Source: an uncultured Desulfosarcina sp. (lineage in GTDB: Bacteria > Desulfobacterota > Desulfobacteria > Desulfobacterales > Desulfosarcinaceae). Taken from it: 64,000 nucleotides of DNA. Shown piece after piece: positions 17,838 through 27,019 of this stretch. The notes below the pieces were generated by a model that worked only from the letters and a program-made list of their open reading frames with translations, was not told where the DNA came from and did no database searches. The translations under genes and the position numbers were made by a program. Each line of letters starts with the position of its first letter. Positions within the stretch are counted from its first letter, which is position 1. The stretch is from assembly GCF_963668215.1 (NCBI RefSeq), contig NZ_OY764190.1, positions 1,054,001 to 1,118,000 on the forward strand. Direction: 5' to 3'.

Positions 17838-18590
17838 CTACCCCTCTCCTAGATAGGCATCCTTGACTTTCTGATTGTTTCTTATTTCTGTCGGTTTGTC
17901 GGAGGCAAGTATGGTTCCGTAATGTAAAACTGAAACGGTATCTGCAAGTGAAAAAACAACATCCATGTCATGCTCGATTATGACAAGGGATCGTCCCGTC
18001 GTAACCTCGTTTATCATCTTAATTGCATCAATGGTTTCTTCCCGAGTCATTCCTGCCGTGGGTTCATCCAAAAGAATTAGATCTGGTTTTGTGGAAAGGG
18101 TTATCCCAATTTCCAAAGCACGTTGCCGGCCGTAGGAAAGGGCGCTTACCGTTTCGTTCATAACGTCGGTCAGACCGACTTTTTCCAGTATTTTTTCAGT
18201 TTCTTTATTTATTTCTGGGATGCTTCCTGATCGTTTAAAGAAGTTGTGTTGCAACCCATGTAGGGATCTTACACCGGCACGTATGTTTTCGAAAACGCTC
18301 ATTTCGGGAAAGACATTTGTTATTTGAAAAGAACGTGCCATTCCCATACGTGAAAGGATGTAAGGGGGTTTTTTTGTGACATCAGTATCTTTGAATATGA
18401 TTCTCCCTGCCGAAGATTTGTAGTTGCCTGTTATAATATTAAACAAAGTAGTTTTCCCGGCACCATTGGGGCCGATTATGGCATGCCTCTCATTCTTTTT
18501 GACTGTGAAATCAACTCCGGTCAGGACATCAAGGCCGGAAAAGTCTTTGCGAATATCTTTGACTTCTAAGATATTATTTGCTTGCTTCAT
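17838..18590 (-). CDS. livG: LivG-type ABC transporter ATP-binding protein
   Basis: The 250-residue ATPase has Walker A GPNGAGKTT, FQITNVFPEMSVFEN typical of LivG, signature LSYGRQRALE and Walker B LILLDEPTAGMT. The signature is SYGRQ rather than SGGQQ, as is common in LivG. It lies 5 bp after livM and 2 bp before livF. Confidence 0.92.
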   Translation of the reverse strand: MKQANNILEVKDIRKDFSGLDVLTGVDFTVKKNERHAIIGPNGAGKTTLFNIITGNYKSSAGRIIFKDTDVTKKPPYILSRMGMARSFQITNVFPEMSVFENIRAGVRSLHGLQHNFFKRSGSIPEINKETEKILEKVGLTDVMNETVSALSYGRQRALEIGITLSTKPDLILLDEPTAGMTREETIDAIKMINEVTTGRSLVIIEHDMDVVFSLADTVSVLHYGTILASDKPTEIRNNQKVKDAYLGEG

Positions 18591-18595
18591 TGATT

Positions 18596-19591
18596 TTACC
18601 TTTCCGTTTCGAAATTTCCTGTACTATTTCTATGTCCCAATAAGCGATTTTTTATGGAAATAAAAATGTTGGACAATCCACCCGGTATATAAAGAACCAT
18701 AAATATGAAGATGAACCCCATGATAAGCGGCCACCGATCGGTAATGTCACTGAGGTAGTCTTGAAGAAAAGTAAAGACAAAAGCGCCAATGATCGGCCCA
18801 ATAAATGTCCCGGTTCCCCCAATGAAAGTCATCAACAGGACCGTTGTTGACATGTCGATACTGATGGCGGTTATGGATGTAAATTGAAAGAAAATGGCAT
18901 AAAAAGAACCCGCAAAGCCTGCTAAGGACCCGGTGAAAGTAAAGAGATACAATCGGCTAATATTCGTGTTGTAGCCCAGGAACTTCATCCGTTCTTCATT
19001 TTCCCTGATCAGGCAAACTGTTTGCCCCATAGCCGTTTTTGTGAAATACCAACAGAAAAGAAGAGTCATGCCGATGATGATGAGGGTAAAAAAATAGAAA
19101 GTTGTGATGTCTGACATATTCAGCTTCGTGAATCCTAAGCTTACATCGGGCCGCGGAACACTTAGACCATCGTCGCCTCCGGTAATTGAATGCCACTTGG
19201 TGGCAAGGGCATAAAACAGTGAATTGAACGCAAGGGTTAGCAGGGCAAAATAATGCCCCTTATGACGGAGAAGGAGAATGCCCGACAAAAAACTGATTGC
19301 CGTTGTTGCCAATACGGCAATCAGAACCGCTACCAATAGGGGGCAACCGGTCATCTTGCCAAGCACAATTGCTGTAATATATGCACTCGTGCCGAAAAAC
19401 ATCGCATGGCCGAAGGACAAGAGCCCTGCATAACCTAACAGAAGGTTGAAACTGACCGCAAAAAGAGAAAAAATAATAGCCTCTGTAACCAACAGTACCC
19501 GGTATGCAGGAAAGATTAATGGAATGGCAATCCCAGCAAATAGGACTAAAATTCCGCGCATACCTAAGTTGGAGTAGTTCTTTTTATACAT
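18596..19591 (-). CDS. livM: LivM-type ABC transporter permease
   Basis: A roughly 331-residue inner-membrane permease with about eight to nine hydrophobic helices and the LivM signatures NLLLGYAGLLSFGHAMFFG and GGTGTFIGPIIGAF. ATG 19591 is chosen because GAGG lies 6 bases upstream; the frame is open to a GTG at 19603 that would overlap livH. With livH it forms the transmembrane channel. Confidence 0.9.
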   Translation of the reverse strand: MYKKNYSNLGMRGILVLFAGIAIPLIFPAYRVLLVTEAIIFSLFAVSFNLLLGYAGLLSFGHAMFFGTSAYITAIVLGKMTGCPLLVAVLIAVLATTAISFLSGILLLRHKGHYFALLTLAFNSLFYALATKWHSITGGDDGLSVPRPDVSLGFTKLNMSDITTFYFFTLIIIGMTLLFCWYFTKTAMGQTVCLIRENEERMKFLGYNTNISRLYLFTFTGSLAGFAGSFYAIFFQFTSITAISIDMSTTVLLMTFIGGTGTFIGPIIGAFVFTFLQDYLSDITDRWPLIMGFIFIFMVLYIPGGLSNIFISIKNRLLGHRNSTGNFETER

Positions 19592-19592
19592 A

Positions 19593-20450
19593 TTATTCCT
19601 CACCGAAAAGGCCAGAAGGTTTAATTATTAAAACAGCAGCCATGAGCATGTATATTAGCGCCATGGACATTTTGGGTATCAGCATGACTCCGAATGTCTG
19701 GAGTTGGCCGATAATCAGGGATGCCAGCAGTGCGCCACCAAGGCTTCCAAAGCCGCCGATAACAATAACCACGAATGCGTCTATCAGGATTTCATTGGCC
19801 ATGTTGGGGTATGTGGTGAGGAGAGGTCCGGCGATTACACCGGCGAATCCGGATAACGCTGCACCTGCTGCAAATACGTTCATGAAAACAAACTGGACGT
19901 TGATCCCAAGTGCGCTAACCATCTGGCTATCATTGACGGCAGCCCGAACGATAATTCCTACCCTGGTCTTGTAAATTACGAGACACATGATTAAACCGAT
20001 GGTTATGGCGCAAGATATGATGAAAAGGCGGAAGGTAGGATATGTTAATCCAAAAAGTTGGACATTACCGGCTAAAAAACCCTTGACAGAGACGGCCAAA
20101 GGAAAATTTCCCCAAACCCACTTTACTGTTTCGGTGATGATATAGGCTAACCCGAAAGTAAGAAGCAGTTCATGAACGTTGCCGAAGGCGTGCACTCTTC
20201 GCAGTAAAAACCTTTCCACCAGTGCCCCAATAACGAATAGAAGAATAGGGCAGACAATAATGGAAAGCCAGAAATTGCCGGTTATTTTGAGAATGGAGAA
20301 CGAGAAATAGGCCCCAAGCATATAGAAAGCGGCATGGGAAAAATTAAGAACGTTCATCATGCCGAAAACCAGTGTCAATCCAGATGAAATCAGGAAAAGT
20401 AGCCCGGCATATGCAAGCCCATGAAGGAGAAAAATAAGCATTTGGCTCAT
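19593..20450 (-). CDS. livH: LivH-type ABC transporter permease
   Basis: A 285-residue permease with about eight helices, LTLVFGMMNVLNFSHAAFYM near the start and GGFGSLGGALLASLIIGQLQ in the conserved cytoplasmic loop. A strong GGGAGG site precedes the ATG. It follows the CoA-transferase gene by about 115 bp and is the first transporter gene of the run. Confidence 0.92.
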   Translation of the reverse strand: MSQMLIFLLHGLAYAGLLFLISSGLTLVFGMMNVLNFSHAAFYMLGAYFSFSILKITGNFWLSIIVCPILLFVIGALVERFLLRRVHAFGNVHELLLTFGLAYIITETVKWVWGNFPLAVSVKGFLAGNVQLFGLTYPTFRLFIISCAITIGLIMCLVIYKTRVGIIVRAAVNDSQMVSALGINVQFVFMNVFAAGAALSGFAGVIAGPLLTTYPNMANEILIDAFVVIVIGGFGSLGGALLASLIIGQLQTFGVMLIPKMSMALIYMLMAAVLIIKPSGLFGEE

Positions 20451-20565
20451 AAAAATATTCCCTCCCTTCTAATTAGACCAGAAATATGGAGATTTGATAG
20501 TGAATTCATCTAATCCTCTTTGATATTGGTTAATTCGTTCTATATTTGGGTTTGCTCTCTAGTAA

Positions 20566-21876
20566 TTATGCAACCATTAGTATTTTTTCGTAATACTCTT
20601 TCTCCAACTCTTCTTGGAAATCAGGGTGCGCAATTTTTATGAGTTCTTTGGCACGTTGGCTATTTGTCCTTCCCCATAGGTCTGCAATACCATACTCTGT
20701 AACAATGTACATGACATCGTATCTTGTATCAGTGATTGCTGCTCCTGCATCTAGAAAAGGTACGATTCTGGAGACTGTTCCATTGGCTGCTGTAGATGGC
20801 ATACAGACAATAGATTTTCCGTTATCTGCCATCGAAGCGCCTCGAAAGAAGTCTAACTGGCCTCCTACGCCGCTAAACTGCTTGGGCCCTATCATATCGG
20901 CACAAACTTGTCCTAACAGGTCAACCTGAATCGCAGAATTCATAGCGACCATGTTTTTTTGTTTCGCAATAGTCAAAGGGTTGTTCACATATCCGCTGCG
21001 GCGTAATTCGAATGATGGGTTCTGATCTACGTAATTATAAAATTCCTTGGTTCCTCCCAGCATTGTGCAAACAACTTTGCCTTTATCGATTGATTTTTTT
21101 GAATTATTTATAACCCCTTTTTCTATCATTTTCATGATGCCAGTAGATGCTAGCTCCGTGTGGATACCGATATTTTTATGATTACTGAGTAGGGATATAA
21201 CCGTGTCAGGAATCGCCCCGACGCCTGTCTGAATTGTGTCGCCGTCGTTTATCAATGACGCGATGTGCTTGGCTATAGATTTTTCAATTTTGGAAATTTT
21301 TTTTGGAATCGGTATTTCATGAAGGGGAATATCGCCCAGTACGAATCGATCTATATCAGTGACATGTATTAGTGCATCTCCATATGTCCACGGCATATTC
21401 TTATTTACTTGGGCAATTACAACTTTGGCGTAATCAACTACTGCCCGGGTGTAATCAACACTGATTCCCATGCTGACATAGCCCTGTTTGTTCGGTGGTG
21501 TTACTTGGATGAAGAGCACGTCCGGCAACAACCGTGTGGTAAAAAGTCTATCCAATTCAGAAAATGGGGCGGGTGTAAATTCTGCACGCCCTTCCCAGTG
21601 GGCTTGGCGGGTTGGGCGCATATTGAAAACAGAATTAAAAATGAAACTTCCCTGATACTCCGGTTGACAATATTCCGACTCCCCTAATGCAAAGCCGCAA
21701 ATCACCTCTACATTTTCTAATTCATCCGCCTTTCGAACCATTGCTTCCCGAAGTAGGGTGGGTTGTCCTGCCCCATGACCGTCGATAACCCGATCTCCTG
21801 ACTTAATGATTTGCACTGCTTCATCTGCTGACATGATCCTTGAACGATAGTAAATGTCAGAATTTTCGGCGTTCAT
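20566..21876 (-). CDS. Acetyl-CoA hydrolase/transferase family protein (4-hydroxybutyrate CoA-transferase-like)
   Basis: The 436-residue protein is of the Cat1/4-hydroxybutyrate CoA-transferase family, which moves CoA from acetyl-CoA to a carboxylic acid. Visible motifs are the N-terminal GDRVIDGHGAG, FIQVTPPNKQGYVSMGISVD, the probable catalytic Glu in GIHTELAS, and the C-terminal FSGVGGQLDFFRGA and IVTEYGIADLWG. It is the first gene of the sigma-54-type operon; AGAGGA precedes the ATG. Its place before a Liv-type importer suggests that it activates the imported acid to its CoA ester. It is one of three related proteins in this window. Confidence 0.9.
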   Translation of the reverse strand: MNAENSDIYYRSRIMSADEAVQIIKSGDRVIDGHGAGQPTLLREAMVRKADELENVEVICGFALGESEYCQPEYQGSFIFNSVFNMRPTRQAHWEGRAEFTPAPFSELDRLFTTRLLPDVLFIQVTPPNKQGYVSMGISVDYTRAVVDYAKVVIAQVNKNMPWTYGDALIHVTDIDRFVLGDIPLHEIPIPKKISKIEKSIAKHIASLINDGDTIQTGVGAIPDTVISLLSNHKNIGIHTELASTGIMKMIEKGVINNSKKSIDKGKVVCTMLGGTKEFYNYVDQNPSFELRRSGYVNNPLTIAKQKNMVAMNSAIQVDLLGQVCADMIGPKQFSGVGGQLDFFRGASMADNGKSIVCMPSTAANGTVSRIVPFLDAGAAITDTRYDVMYIVTEYGIADLWGRTNSQRAKELIKIAHPDFQEELEKEYYEKILMVA

Positions 21877-21967
21877 ATGGAATCCTCTTCTTTTTGCTAA
21901 TACACATGAAATTTAAAAACTGTACTTACCAAAATCATAAGTATTCCCTTTATTGTGATGAAGGCTT

Positions 21968-21983
21968 GGCAAACAATATGCCA
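21968..21983 (-). promoter_or_regulatory. Sigma-54 (-24/-12) promoter for the CoA-transferase/Liv operon
   Basis: Read on the minus strand the site is TGGCATATTGTTTGCC. It has the GG and GC doublets with the exact spacing of the sigma-54 consensus (TGGCAC-N5-TTGC); only the C after TGGCA is replaced by T. It would start transcription about 80 bp before the CoA-transferase ATG. A sigma-54 activator gene lies at the far end of the same cluster. Confidence 0.72.
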
Positions 21984-22249
21984 GACTGGTTTTCGTAGGG
22001 AAAATTAGAACCTTATTAATAAAAATGGCGGGTAACAGTTTTTAATTATTATGTTATCTGTGGGGCTGCGATTGGCGGCTGTCCACATATTGACAGTGCC
22101 TGTTTTTCGAACCGACTAAAAATAACAAGGGGGGGCTGTCGATATGTCGACAATTCGACACTTTTTCCGTCCATATTTTCAGGTCCCATTTGGTGTTTTC
22201 TAAGATCTGCTCCACGGTGACCCCGGGGTGCTCGGAGCCTACCTTCGGG

Positions 22250-22473
22250 ATCCATCTTCGGAAAGCCGATCATTCTGTCGCCAACTGCGGCGTCAGGGCA
22301 AAAAGGTCAACCGTAAAAAACTACAGCGATTGATGCGGCTGATGGGCATTGAGGCGGTGTATCCCAAACCGTGACCCAGCCGACCTCATCAGCAGCACAA
22401 GGTATATCCCTATCTGATCAGAAATTTGACAATCGAGCGACTGAAGCAGGTTTGGGCCACCGATATAACCTAC
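22250..22473 (+). pseudogene. IS3-family transposase OrfB fragment (degenerate)
   Basis: From 22279 the plus strand reads RQLRRQGKKVNRKKLQRLMR and on through VYPYLIRNLTIERLKQVWATDITY, which is typical IS3 OrfB sequence leading into the first catalytic Asp. A TGA at 22372-22374 interrupts it where relatives have Arg. The upstream part is out of frame, and homology stops abruptly after DITY at 22473. It is a dead remnant unrelated to the intact IS3 copy at 23.4-24.7 kb. Confidence 0.75.
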
Positions 22474-22754
22474 AGTGCTCCTCGACTCGGCAATAGCCGG
22501 GGTGCATACTCTTGGAATGCAAAGAATTGCCTTGCTTTTCACTGTGGAAAAGCATGAACCCATGCGGCTGTGACCTGCTGTCAACTGGCAGGATGATGCA
22601 GTAGCCCACAGGTAAAGGGCATGAGGTGAAGCCGTTACGCCAAGATGTTCCTCGATGCTTGAGTATTGGAAGGTTGAGGAACACGAACCGGTTCACCGGT
22701 GGTGAATAAGCTGATGAAACTGTCGGGGTCGCTATCGTGTTGGTCAAGACAGAG
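22474..22754 (+). other. Non-coding, possibly structured insert (group II intron 5' part?)
   Basis: The IS3 reading frame is broken by a sequence beginning GTGCTCCTCGACTC and containing many short complementary blocks. No protein is encoded. The style resembles the 5' domain of a bacterial group II intron, but I cannot fold or align it, so this stays a suggestion. Confidence 0.22.
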
Positions 22755-22943
22755 CTATACTGGAGTCGCCGATACCTGATCGATCCATTGGCGTACCAGC
22801 GTTGTTTTTACATACCCAGCTGGGACCGAGATGAGCATGACACACTTATCAAGGCATTGGTTCAGAGCCGAATTAAGCCGAAATTGACCAATCCATCGCT
22901 TGTCAACAAGCGGTCGGTTGAGTTTGGTAGGCAGAATGTTCAT
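22755..22943 (-). pseudogene. N-terminal fragment of a MalT/LuxR-type ATP-dependent regulator
   Basis: The 62 residues match the start of large MalT-like regulators: PTKLNRPLVDKRWIG, then LISVPAGYVKTTLVRQWID. The P-loop normally reads PAGYGKTT; here Gly is replaced by Val. The frame stops soon after the P-loop and the rest of the ~900-residue protein is absent. It is a truncated relic. Confidence 0.65.
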
Positions 22944-23402
22944 ACCAACGGTGCCCCTGATTGAACCGACTAATTCAGCGGAAGGTTTATATGATACAAG
23001 AACTCCTCAATATCATTGGACGGTTTACTCGGAGTATTGCCTCACCCCAATGCAAATCGGTCTCCTATTTGGACCCAGGTGTCTGAGTTCTGGATCAACC
23101 CGTGGTTGGTGACAGGGCATCCTATTTGTTCGTAAAATCAGGAAATGTTCCGGGATGTAACTTCACGTTGTCAAATATCGGAATATTACATGATTGGCAA
23201 GGCGTCCCGATAGGTGAAAATATTTCAAATAGGGAGGTCATTTAATAAAGATTTGGTAGAAGATCGCCAAAACGTGCATCATAATCAGCCTAACACGGGA
23301 TATCTGCTATAAAACGAAAATTTAAACCAAAAAAGCCAACCCCAAAATATGGTGGTTAACCTCTCATTTTTGGGATTTATGAACAGGTCAATTTATCCGT
23401 TT
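22944..23402 (+). other. Intergenic stretch before the IS3 element
   Basis: I see no gene, strong hairpin or recognisable repeat here. It separates the gene debris from the intact insertion sequence. Confidence 0.5.
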
Positions 23403-23432
23403 TGGATTTCCCCCGAATTAGTGGACACCGAG

Positions 23433-24296
23433 TTAAGCCGCAAAGGGGAAATTTTCGTATTCTTGCGGCGTTGCATAATCAAGCACAGAGTGACGTCTTT
23501 TTCGATTGTAGAAGATTTCGATATAGTAAAATAGGCTGCTGATCGCTTCTGACCGGCTGAGGTACCGGTGATGATTCACCCACTCGGTTTTCAGCAGGCG
23601 GAAGAAACTTTCCGCAACCGCGTTGTCATAGCAGTTTCCCTTGCGGCTCATGCTGCAAATCATCTGATGTTTAGTGAGCAGTTTCTGGTAATCTCCAGAA
23701 GCGTACTGGCTGCCCCGATCTGAGTGGTGCATTAATCCCGGGTCAGGGCGTCGATGATCCAGCGCCATTTGCAACGCATCGATGGTCAATTGTCGGGTCA
23801 TCCGGGGTGAGGCGGACCAGCCGACCACCTTGCGGTTGAACAGATCAATCAGAACGGCCAGATACACCCACCCTTCCTGGGTATGAATGTAGGTGATATC
23901 GCCGACCCAGGTGCGGTCCGGAGCATCTACGGTGAACTCCTGATTCAACAGGTTGGGAGCCACCGGCAGGTTGTGCCGGGAGTTGGTCGTGACTTTGAAT
24001 TTCTTTTTTGTACGAGACCGGATGCCAGCTTCACGCATTATCCGGGCTACGCGGTTTTTGCCACAACGAATGCCTTCGTCGGTAAGATCCCGGTGAATTT
24101 TGGGCGACCCGTAAATACCGTGGCTGGCGGCGTGAAGGACACGTATTCTATTCTCTAAAGCCCGGTTTTCGATGATCCGGCGGCTCTCCGGTCGATTGAG
24201 CCAGGCGTAAAATCCAGAGGGGGAGACATTAAGCAACGCACACATGCGGCCTACCTTGAACGTCTCCCGGTGGTCAGAGATGAATTGAAATTTCAT
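23433..24296 (-). CDS. IS3-family transposase OrfB (DDE integrase)
   Basis: A 287-residue protein with an HTH_21-like N-terminus (ASHGIYGSPKIHRDL) and an rve integrase core. The catalytic triad is readable as WVGDITYI (Asp), HHSDRGSQYAS (Asp) and NAVAESFFRLLKTE (Glu). No internal stop is present, so the element may be active. Confidence 0.93.
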   Translation of the reverse strand: MKFQFISDHRETFKVGRMCALLNVSPSGFYAWLNRPESRRIIENRALENRIRVLHAASHGIYGSPKIHRDLTDEGIRCGKNRVARIMREAGIRSRTKKKFKVTTNSRHNLPVAPNLLNQEFTVDAPDRTWVGDITYIHTQEGWVYLAVLIDLFNRKVVGWSASPRMTRQLTIDALQMALDHRRPDPGLMHHSDRGSQYASGDYQKLLTKHQMICSMSRKGNCYDNAVAESFFRLLKTEWVNHHRYLSRSEAISSLFYYIEIFYNRKRRHSVLDYATPQEYENFPFAA

Positions 24297-24592
24297 TTCT
24301 GATCCTCCGCAAAGTAGGCCAGTGCTTTTTTTAAGATGTCACGTTCCTCTTTTACCCGCTCCAGTTCCTTTTGGAGATTGCGAACTTCCTGGTCATCAGC
24401 TTTTTGCCGCCCTTTACCGGGAAAGGCATTTTGGGGATCATCGGCCAACTGCATTTTCCAGCGGCGCAGGACACTGTATTCGACACCCAGATTCCGGGAG
24501 GCTTCGGCAACGCTGTATCCCTTGTCGGTGATCAGTGCCACGGCCTCCTTCTTAAATTCACGGTTGTAAGTCTTTCGTTTTTTCTTTGACAA
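24293..24592 (-). CDS. IS3-family transposase OrfA
   Basis: A 99-residue helix-turn-helix protein (YNREFKKEAVALITDKGYSV, ASRNLGVEYSVLRRW) with a C-terminal leucine-zipper-like coil (EVRNLQKELERVKEERDILK). An A7 run in TTA AAA AAA GCA near 24330 is a likely -1 frameshift site; the OrfB frame is open from there, so an OrfAB fusion transposase can be made. The stop overlaps the OrfB ATG (ATGA). Confidence 0.92.
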   Translation of the reverse strand: MSKKKRKTYNREFKKEAVALITDKGYSVAEASRNLGVEYSVLRRWKMQLADDPQNAFPGKGRQKADDQEVRNLQKELERVKEERDILKKALAYFAEDQK

Positions 24593-24758
24593 TGGAACAC
24601 CTCCTGTTGCCCGTATACATTGGGCTTTCCGAGGTGTCCACTAAATTGGGGTAAATCCATTTCGATACAGTGAAGGAAAACAATATGATCGCCGAATAAA
24701 GCTGAGGCTTTTTTATATGTAGGTTTGAATCCCGCTATTTGCAGGGAGTTCTGTTTCG

Positions 24759-25634
24759 TCAATCCTCATTCTCCAACATTCTCCGCATCTCGGAAAACTT
24801 GGACTTTACCTCGGGACTGACATGCGGATATTCCAACCCGAGTTTGGTAAGGCTTTTTACGATGATTTCGGCCACCGCAACGCGCATAAACGGTTTGTTG
24901 TCAGCCGGGACGGCATACCAGGGCGCCCAGGGGCGGGAGGTTTCGTTGAGCGCCTTTTCATAAACCTTCATATATTGATCCCAGAACCCCCGTTCCCGGA
25001 CATCGGCGATCTCGAATTTCCAATTCTTGTGGGGCTCGTCGATACGGGAGAGAAACCGTCTGCGTTGCTCATCCTTTGAAACATTGAGCCAGAATTTCAA
25101 AATAACCGTTCCGTTTCTGGCCAGATGTTTTTCATGATCGCGAATGGACTCGAAACGCCATTTCCAAAGTTTATCTTTATCGATGGGCTCGGGCAGTTTC
25201 TGGAGATCCAGATATTCGGGATGGACCCGGGTAACCAGGACTTCTTCGTAATAGCTTCGGTTGAAGATGCCGATGCGTCCTCGCTCGGGCAGACATCGAG
25301 CGGTTCGCCACAGAAAATCGTGATCCAGTTCTTCGGGAGTCGGCCGTTTGAACGAGTACACCTGGCATCCTGCCGGGTTCACCCCGCTCATGACGGCACG
25401 GATGGTGCTGTCTTTCCCGGCAGCGTCGATGGCCTGAAAAATCAACAGCAAGGCATACTTATCCTCGGCATACAAAATCCGTTGGAGATCCTCAAGCTGC
25501 TCGACGACCTCGTTGAGCTGCTTTTTATACTCTTTTTTTTCGTGTACCTTTCCGGGTGGAAGCGTCGAGGCGTGGGCAATGCGAAACGAACCGTCGTCGG
25601 GCACGAGATATTTGCTTTTGATTGATTTGAACAT
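24759..25634 (-). CDS. ppk2: Polyphosphate kinase 2 family protein
   Basis: PPK2 enzymes use polyphosphate to phosphorylate nucleotides. The 291-residue single-domain protein has the P-loop-like block FQAIDAAGKDSTIRAVMSG (about residues 65-84), the lid/Walker B region FNRSYYEEVLVTRVHP, and WLNVSKDEQRRRF. Its length is that of one-domain PPK2s acting on AMP, ADP or related nucleotides; the subclass cannot be fixed by eye. It is transcribed away from the IS3 element and lies 37 bp after the acid phosphatase gene, a plausible phosphate-related pair. Confidence 0.92.
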   Translation of the reverse strand: MFKSIKSKYLVPDDGSFRIAHASTLPPGKVHEKKEYKKQLNEVVEQLEDLQRILYAEDKYALLLIFQAIDAAGKDSTIRAVMSGVNPAGCQVYSFKRPTPEELDHDFLWRTARCLPERGRIGIFNRSYYEEVLVTRVHPEYLDLQKLPEPIDKDKLWKWRFESIRDHEKHLARNGTVILKFWLNVSKDEQRRRFLSRIDEPHKNWKFEIADVRERGFWDQYMKVYEKALNETSRPWAPWYAVPADNKPFMRVAVAEIIVKSLTKLGLEYPHVSPEVKSKFSEMRRMLENED

Positions 25635-25671
25635 GGTTGTTATCCTTTGCTGAATCGGACGCTATGAAGGA

Positions 25672-26499
25672 TCAATACCCTTTAAGGTATCTTACTTTAG
25701 GTTCGTCTAAAATTCCCATCCAGGACCCGTAGGTGGGGTTGCTGAAAACAAACCATTTGACGCCCCAATTGTCCCTATATTCGTCAACCAGGCGATCTCT
25801 TTGCATCGGAGTGATATCTTTCTTCACGTCCGGCAGAAAGTCCCCCAGATCGTCTCCGAACAGCATCAGTATCCGATAGCGCATTGCAATTTCTTCTCTT
25901 CTGGATTTCTTTTCCGATGACCATTCAGGCTTTTCTCTCTTCAGCAGTATGTTTTCCGGTGTTACTTCTGTAATTCCGACTTTAAGGAGATTGTCTATCG
26001 TATCCGTTTCCTGGGGACACGGCGGACCGGCTTCCGATATCGGTTTGCATTCACGATTCGTTATAAAAATGACCTCTACACCCATCGCAGACACACTGTT
26101 GATAAAATCGACCGCCCCGGGCACGGCCGGTGCGGACTTCATTGCGATCCACCGATCCCAGGATTCCGGATCGAACGTTGCGCCATCGATCAACAACTGG
26201 GCCTGATATTGAGAATTATCGAGCACCGTTTCGTCGACATCCAGAATAATGGCGGGGGGCAGCGGCGAACCATTCGCCTCCTGCTCAAGAGCCGCCGTCC
26301 ATGATCGATCGGCTATGGCTTTGTCTATGTTGTGGGCAGCGCTGTTATACGCCTGGATCGCGTTCGCTTTATATTCCGATGCCGTTTGGAGCCAAAGCGT
26401 GCTGTTGAACGTATTGTTGCCATTTGACTGGGGGGCTGCACAACCCGACGTAAGGATGGCGATAGAGAAGAAACAAACCATCTTAAATTTGATTTTCAT
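25672..26499 (-). CDS. HAD-family acid phosphatase lipoprotein, e(P4)/5'-nucleotidase type
   Basis: The 275-residue protein has a lipoprotein signal ending LTSGCAAP (Cys20), so it should be lipid-anchored outside the inner membrane. HAD motif I is DVDETVLDNS, motif II is IFITNRE and the acidic motif IV is LFGDDLGDFLPD. The e(P4) family removes phosphate from nucleotides such as NMN, NADP or AMP at the cell surface. Its ATG overlaps the 3' end of the frameshifted lipoprotein gene upstream, which suggests translational coupling there, and ppk2 follows. Confidence 0.9.
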   Translation of the reverse strand: MKIKFKMVCFFSIAILTSGCAAPQSNGNNTFNSTLWLQTASEYKANAIQAYNSAAHNIDKAIADRSWTAALEQEANGSPLPPAIILDVDETVLDNSQYQAQLLIDGATFDPESWDRWIAMKSAPAVPGAVDFINSVSAMGVEVIFITNRECKPISEAGPPCPQETDTIDNLLKVGITEVTPENILLKREKPEWSSEKKSRREEIAMRYRILMLFGDDLGDFLPDVKKDITPMQRDRLVDEYRDNWGVKWFVFSNPTYGSWMGILDEPKVRYLKGY

Positions 26500-27019
26500 G
26501 CGATAGCCTTTCCTGAATTCTTGCCATTAAATTTCGGGCCACATCGGAGACATTTTCCTTTACCGACGCACCGGAAACCGCATCGAAAATACGCCCGTTC
26601 TTGTCGGGGAGCCATGTTCCTTAGGCCGAAGTCGTAAAAAGAATGGTATTGCCGGTTGACTGCTGACGGTCCAGGAAGTCGCTGACCTCCTCGTCCAGGC
26701 CCCATGCCAGGCAGGTGTTGATAATGACGATTACGGCATAGTCGTTTGGGTCGATCTTCTCCAGCGGTGAAACACCGATAATGAGGTGCGAAATCTTCGC
26801 GGCGGAGAGTTCTTTCTGTAGTTCCTTCACAAGCTGCTTTTTATACTCGCTGTCGCGCGATGCGATCAGAACCGTTGGATGCCCCGGAATCGTGTTCTCC
26901 CCCGAGGCGGCGATGTCCTTCTGCGGCCAATAGTGTTGCGGCAGCGCACAGCCGACCAGAAAAAAGAGGCCCAACAGGAAAATTGCGCAAAAGCGGTTCG
27001 GTTTCGACTTGTGATTCAT
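26483..27019 (-). pseudogene. Small lipoprotein gene interrupted by a frameshift
   Basis: From ATG 27019 (ribosome site GAGGAG) the product has a lipobox LGLFFLVGC and a Rossmann-like domain, and stops at a TAA near 26620. In another frame, from about the same point to TAA 26483, sequence of the same character continues (GTWLPDKNGRIFDAVSGAS and VSDVARNLMARIQERLSHE), giving a natural end that overlaps the phosphatase start. This looks like a single indel at GCCTAAGGAAC, so the gene is either a recent pseudogene or a sequencing error. An unrepaired 132-residue product remains possible. Function unknown. Confidence 0.7.

Larger units (their letters stand above)
23403..24659 (-). mobile_element. 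Complete IS3-family insertion sequence
   Basis: The 1257-bp element has imperfect terminal inverted repeats: the left end reads TGGATTTCCCCCGAATTAGT and the right end, reverse-complemented, TGGATTTACCCCAATTTAGT. Both continue GGACACC. It is flanked by a 3-bp TTT direct repeat (23400-23402 and 24660-24662), in line with IS3-type target duplication. It encodes OrfA and OrfB on the minus strand. Confidence 0.9.

Noticed and set aside
22372..22374. In-frame TGA in the IS3 fragment as a possible selenocysteine codon
   Set aside because: Relatives have Arg there, the gene is truncated and frameshifted, and transposases do not use Sec. It is a simple decay mutation.
26618..26640. Stop in the lipoprotein gene as a possible recoding site
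   Set aside because: The stop is TAA and the continuation is in another frame, so an indel explains it better than selenocysteine.
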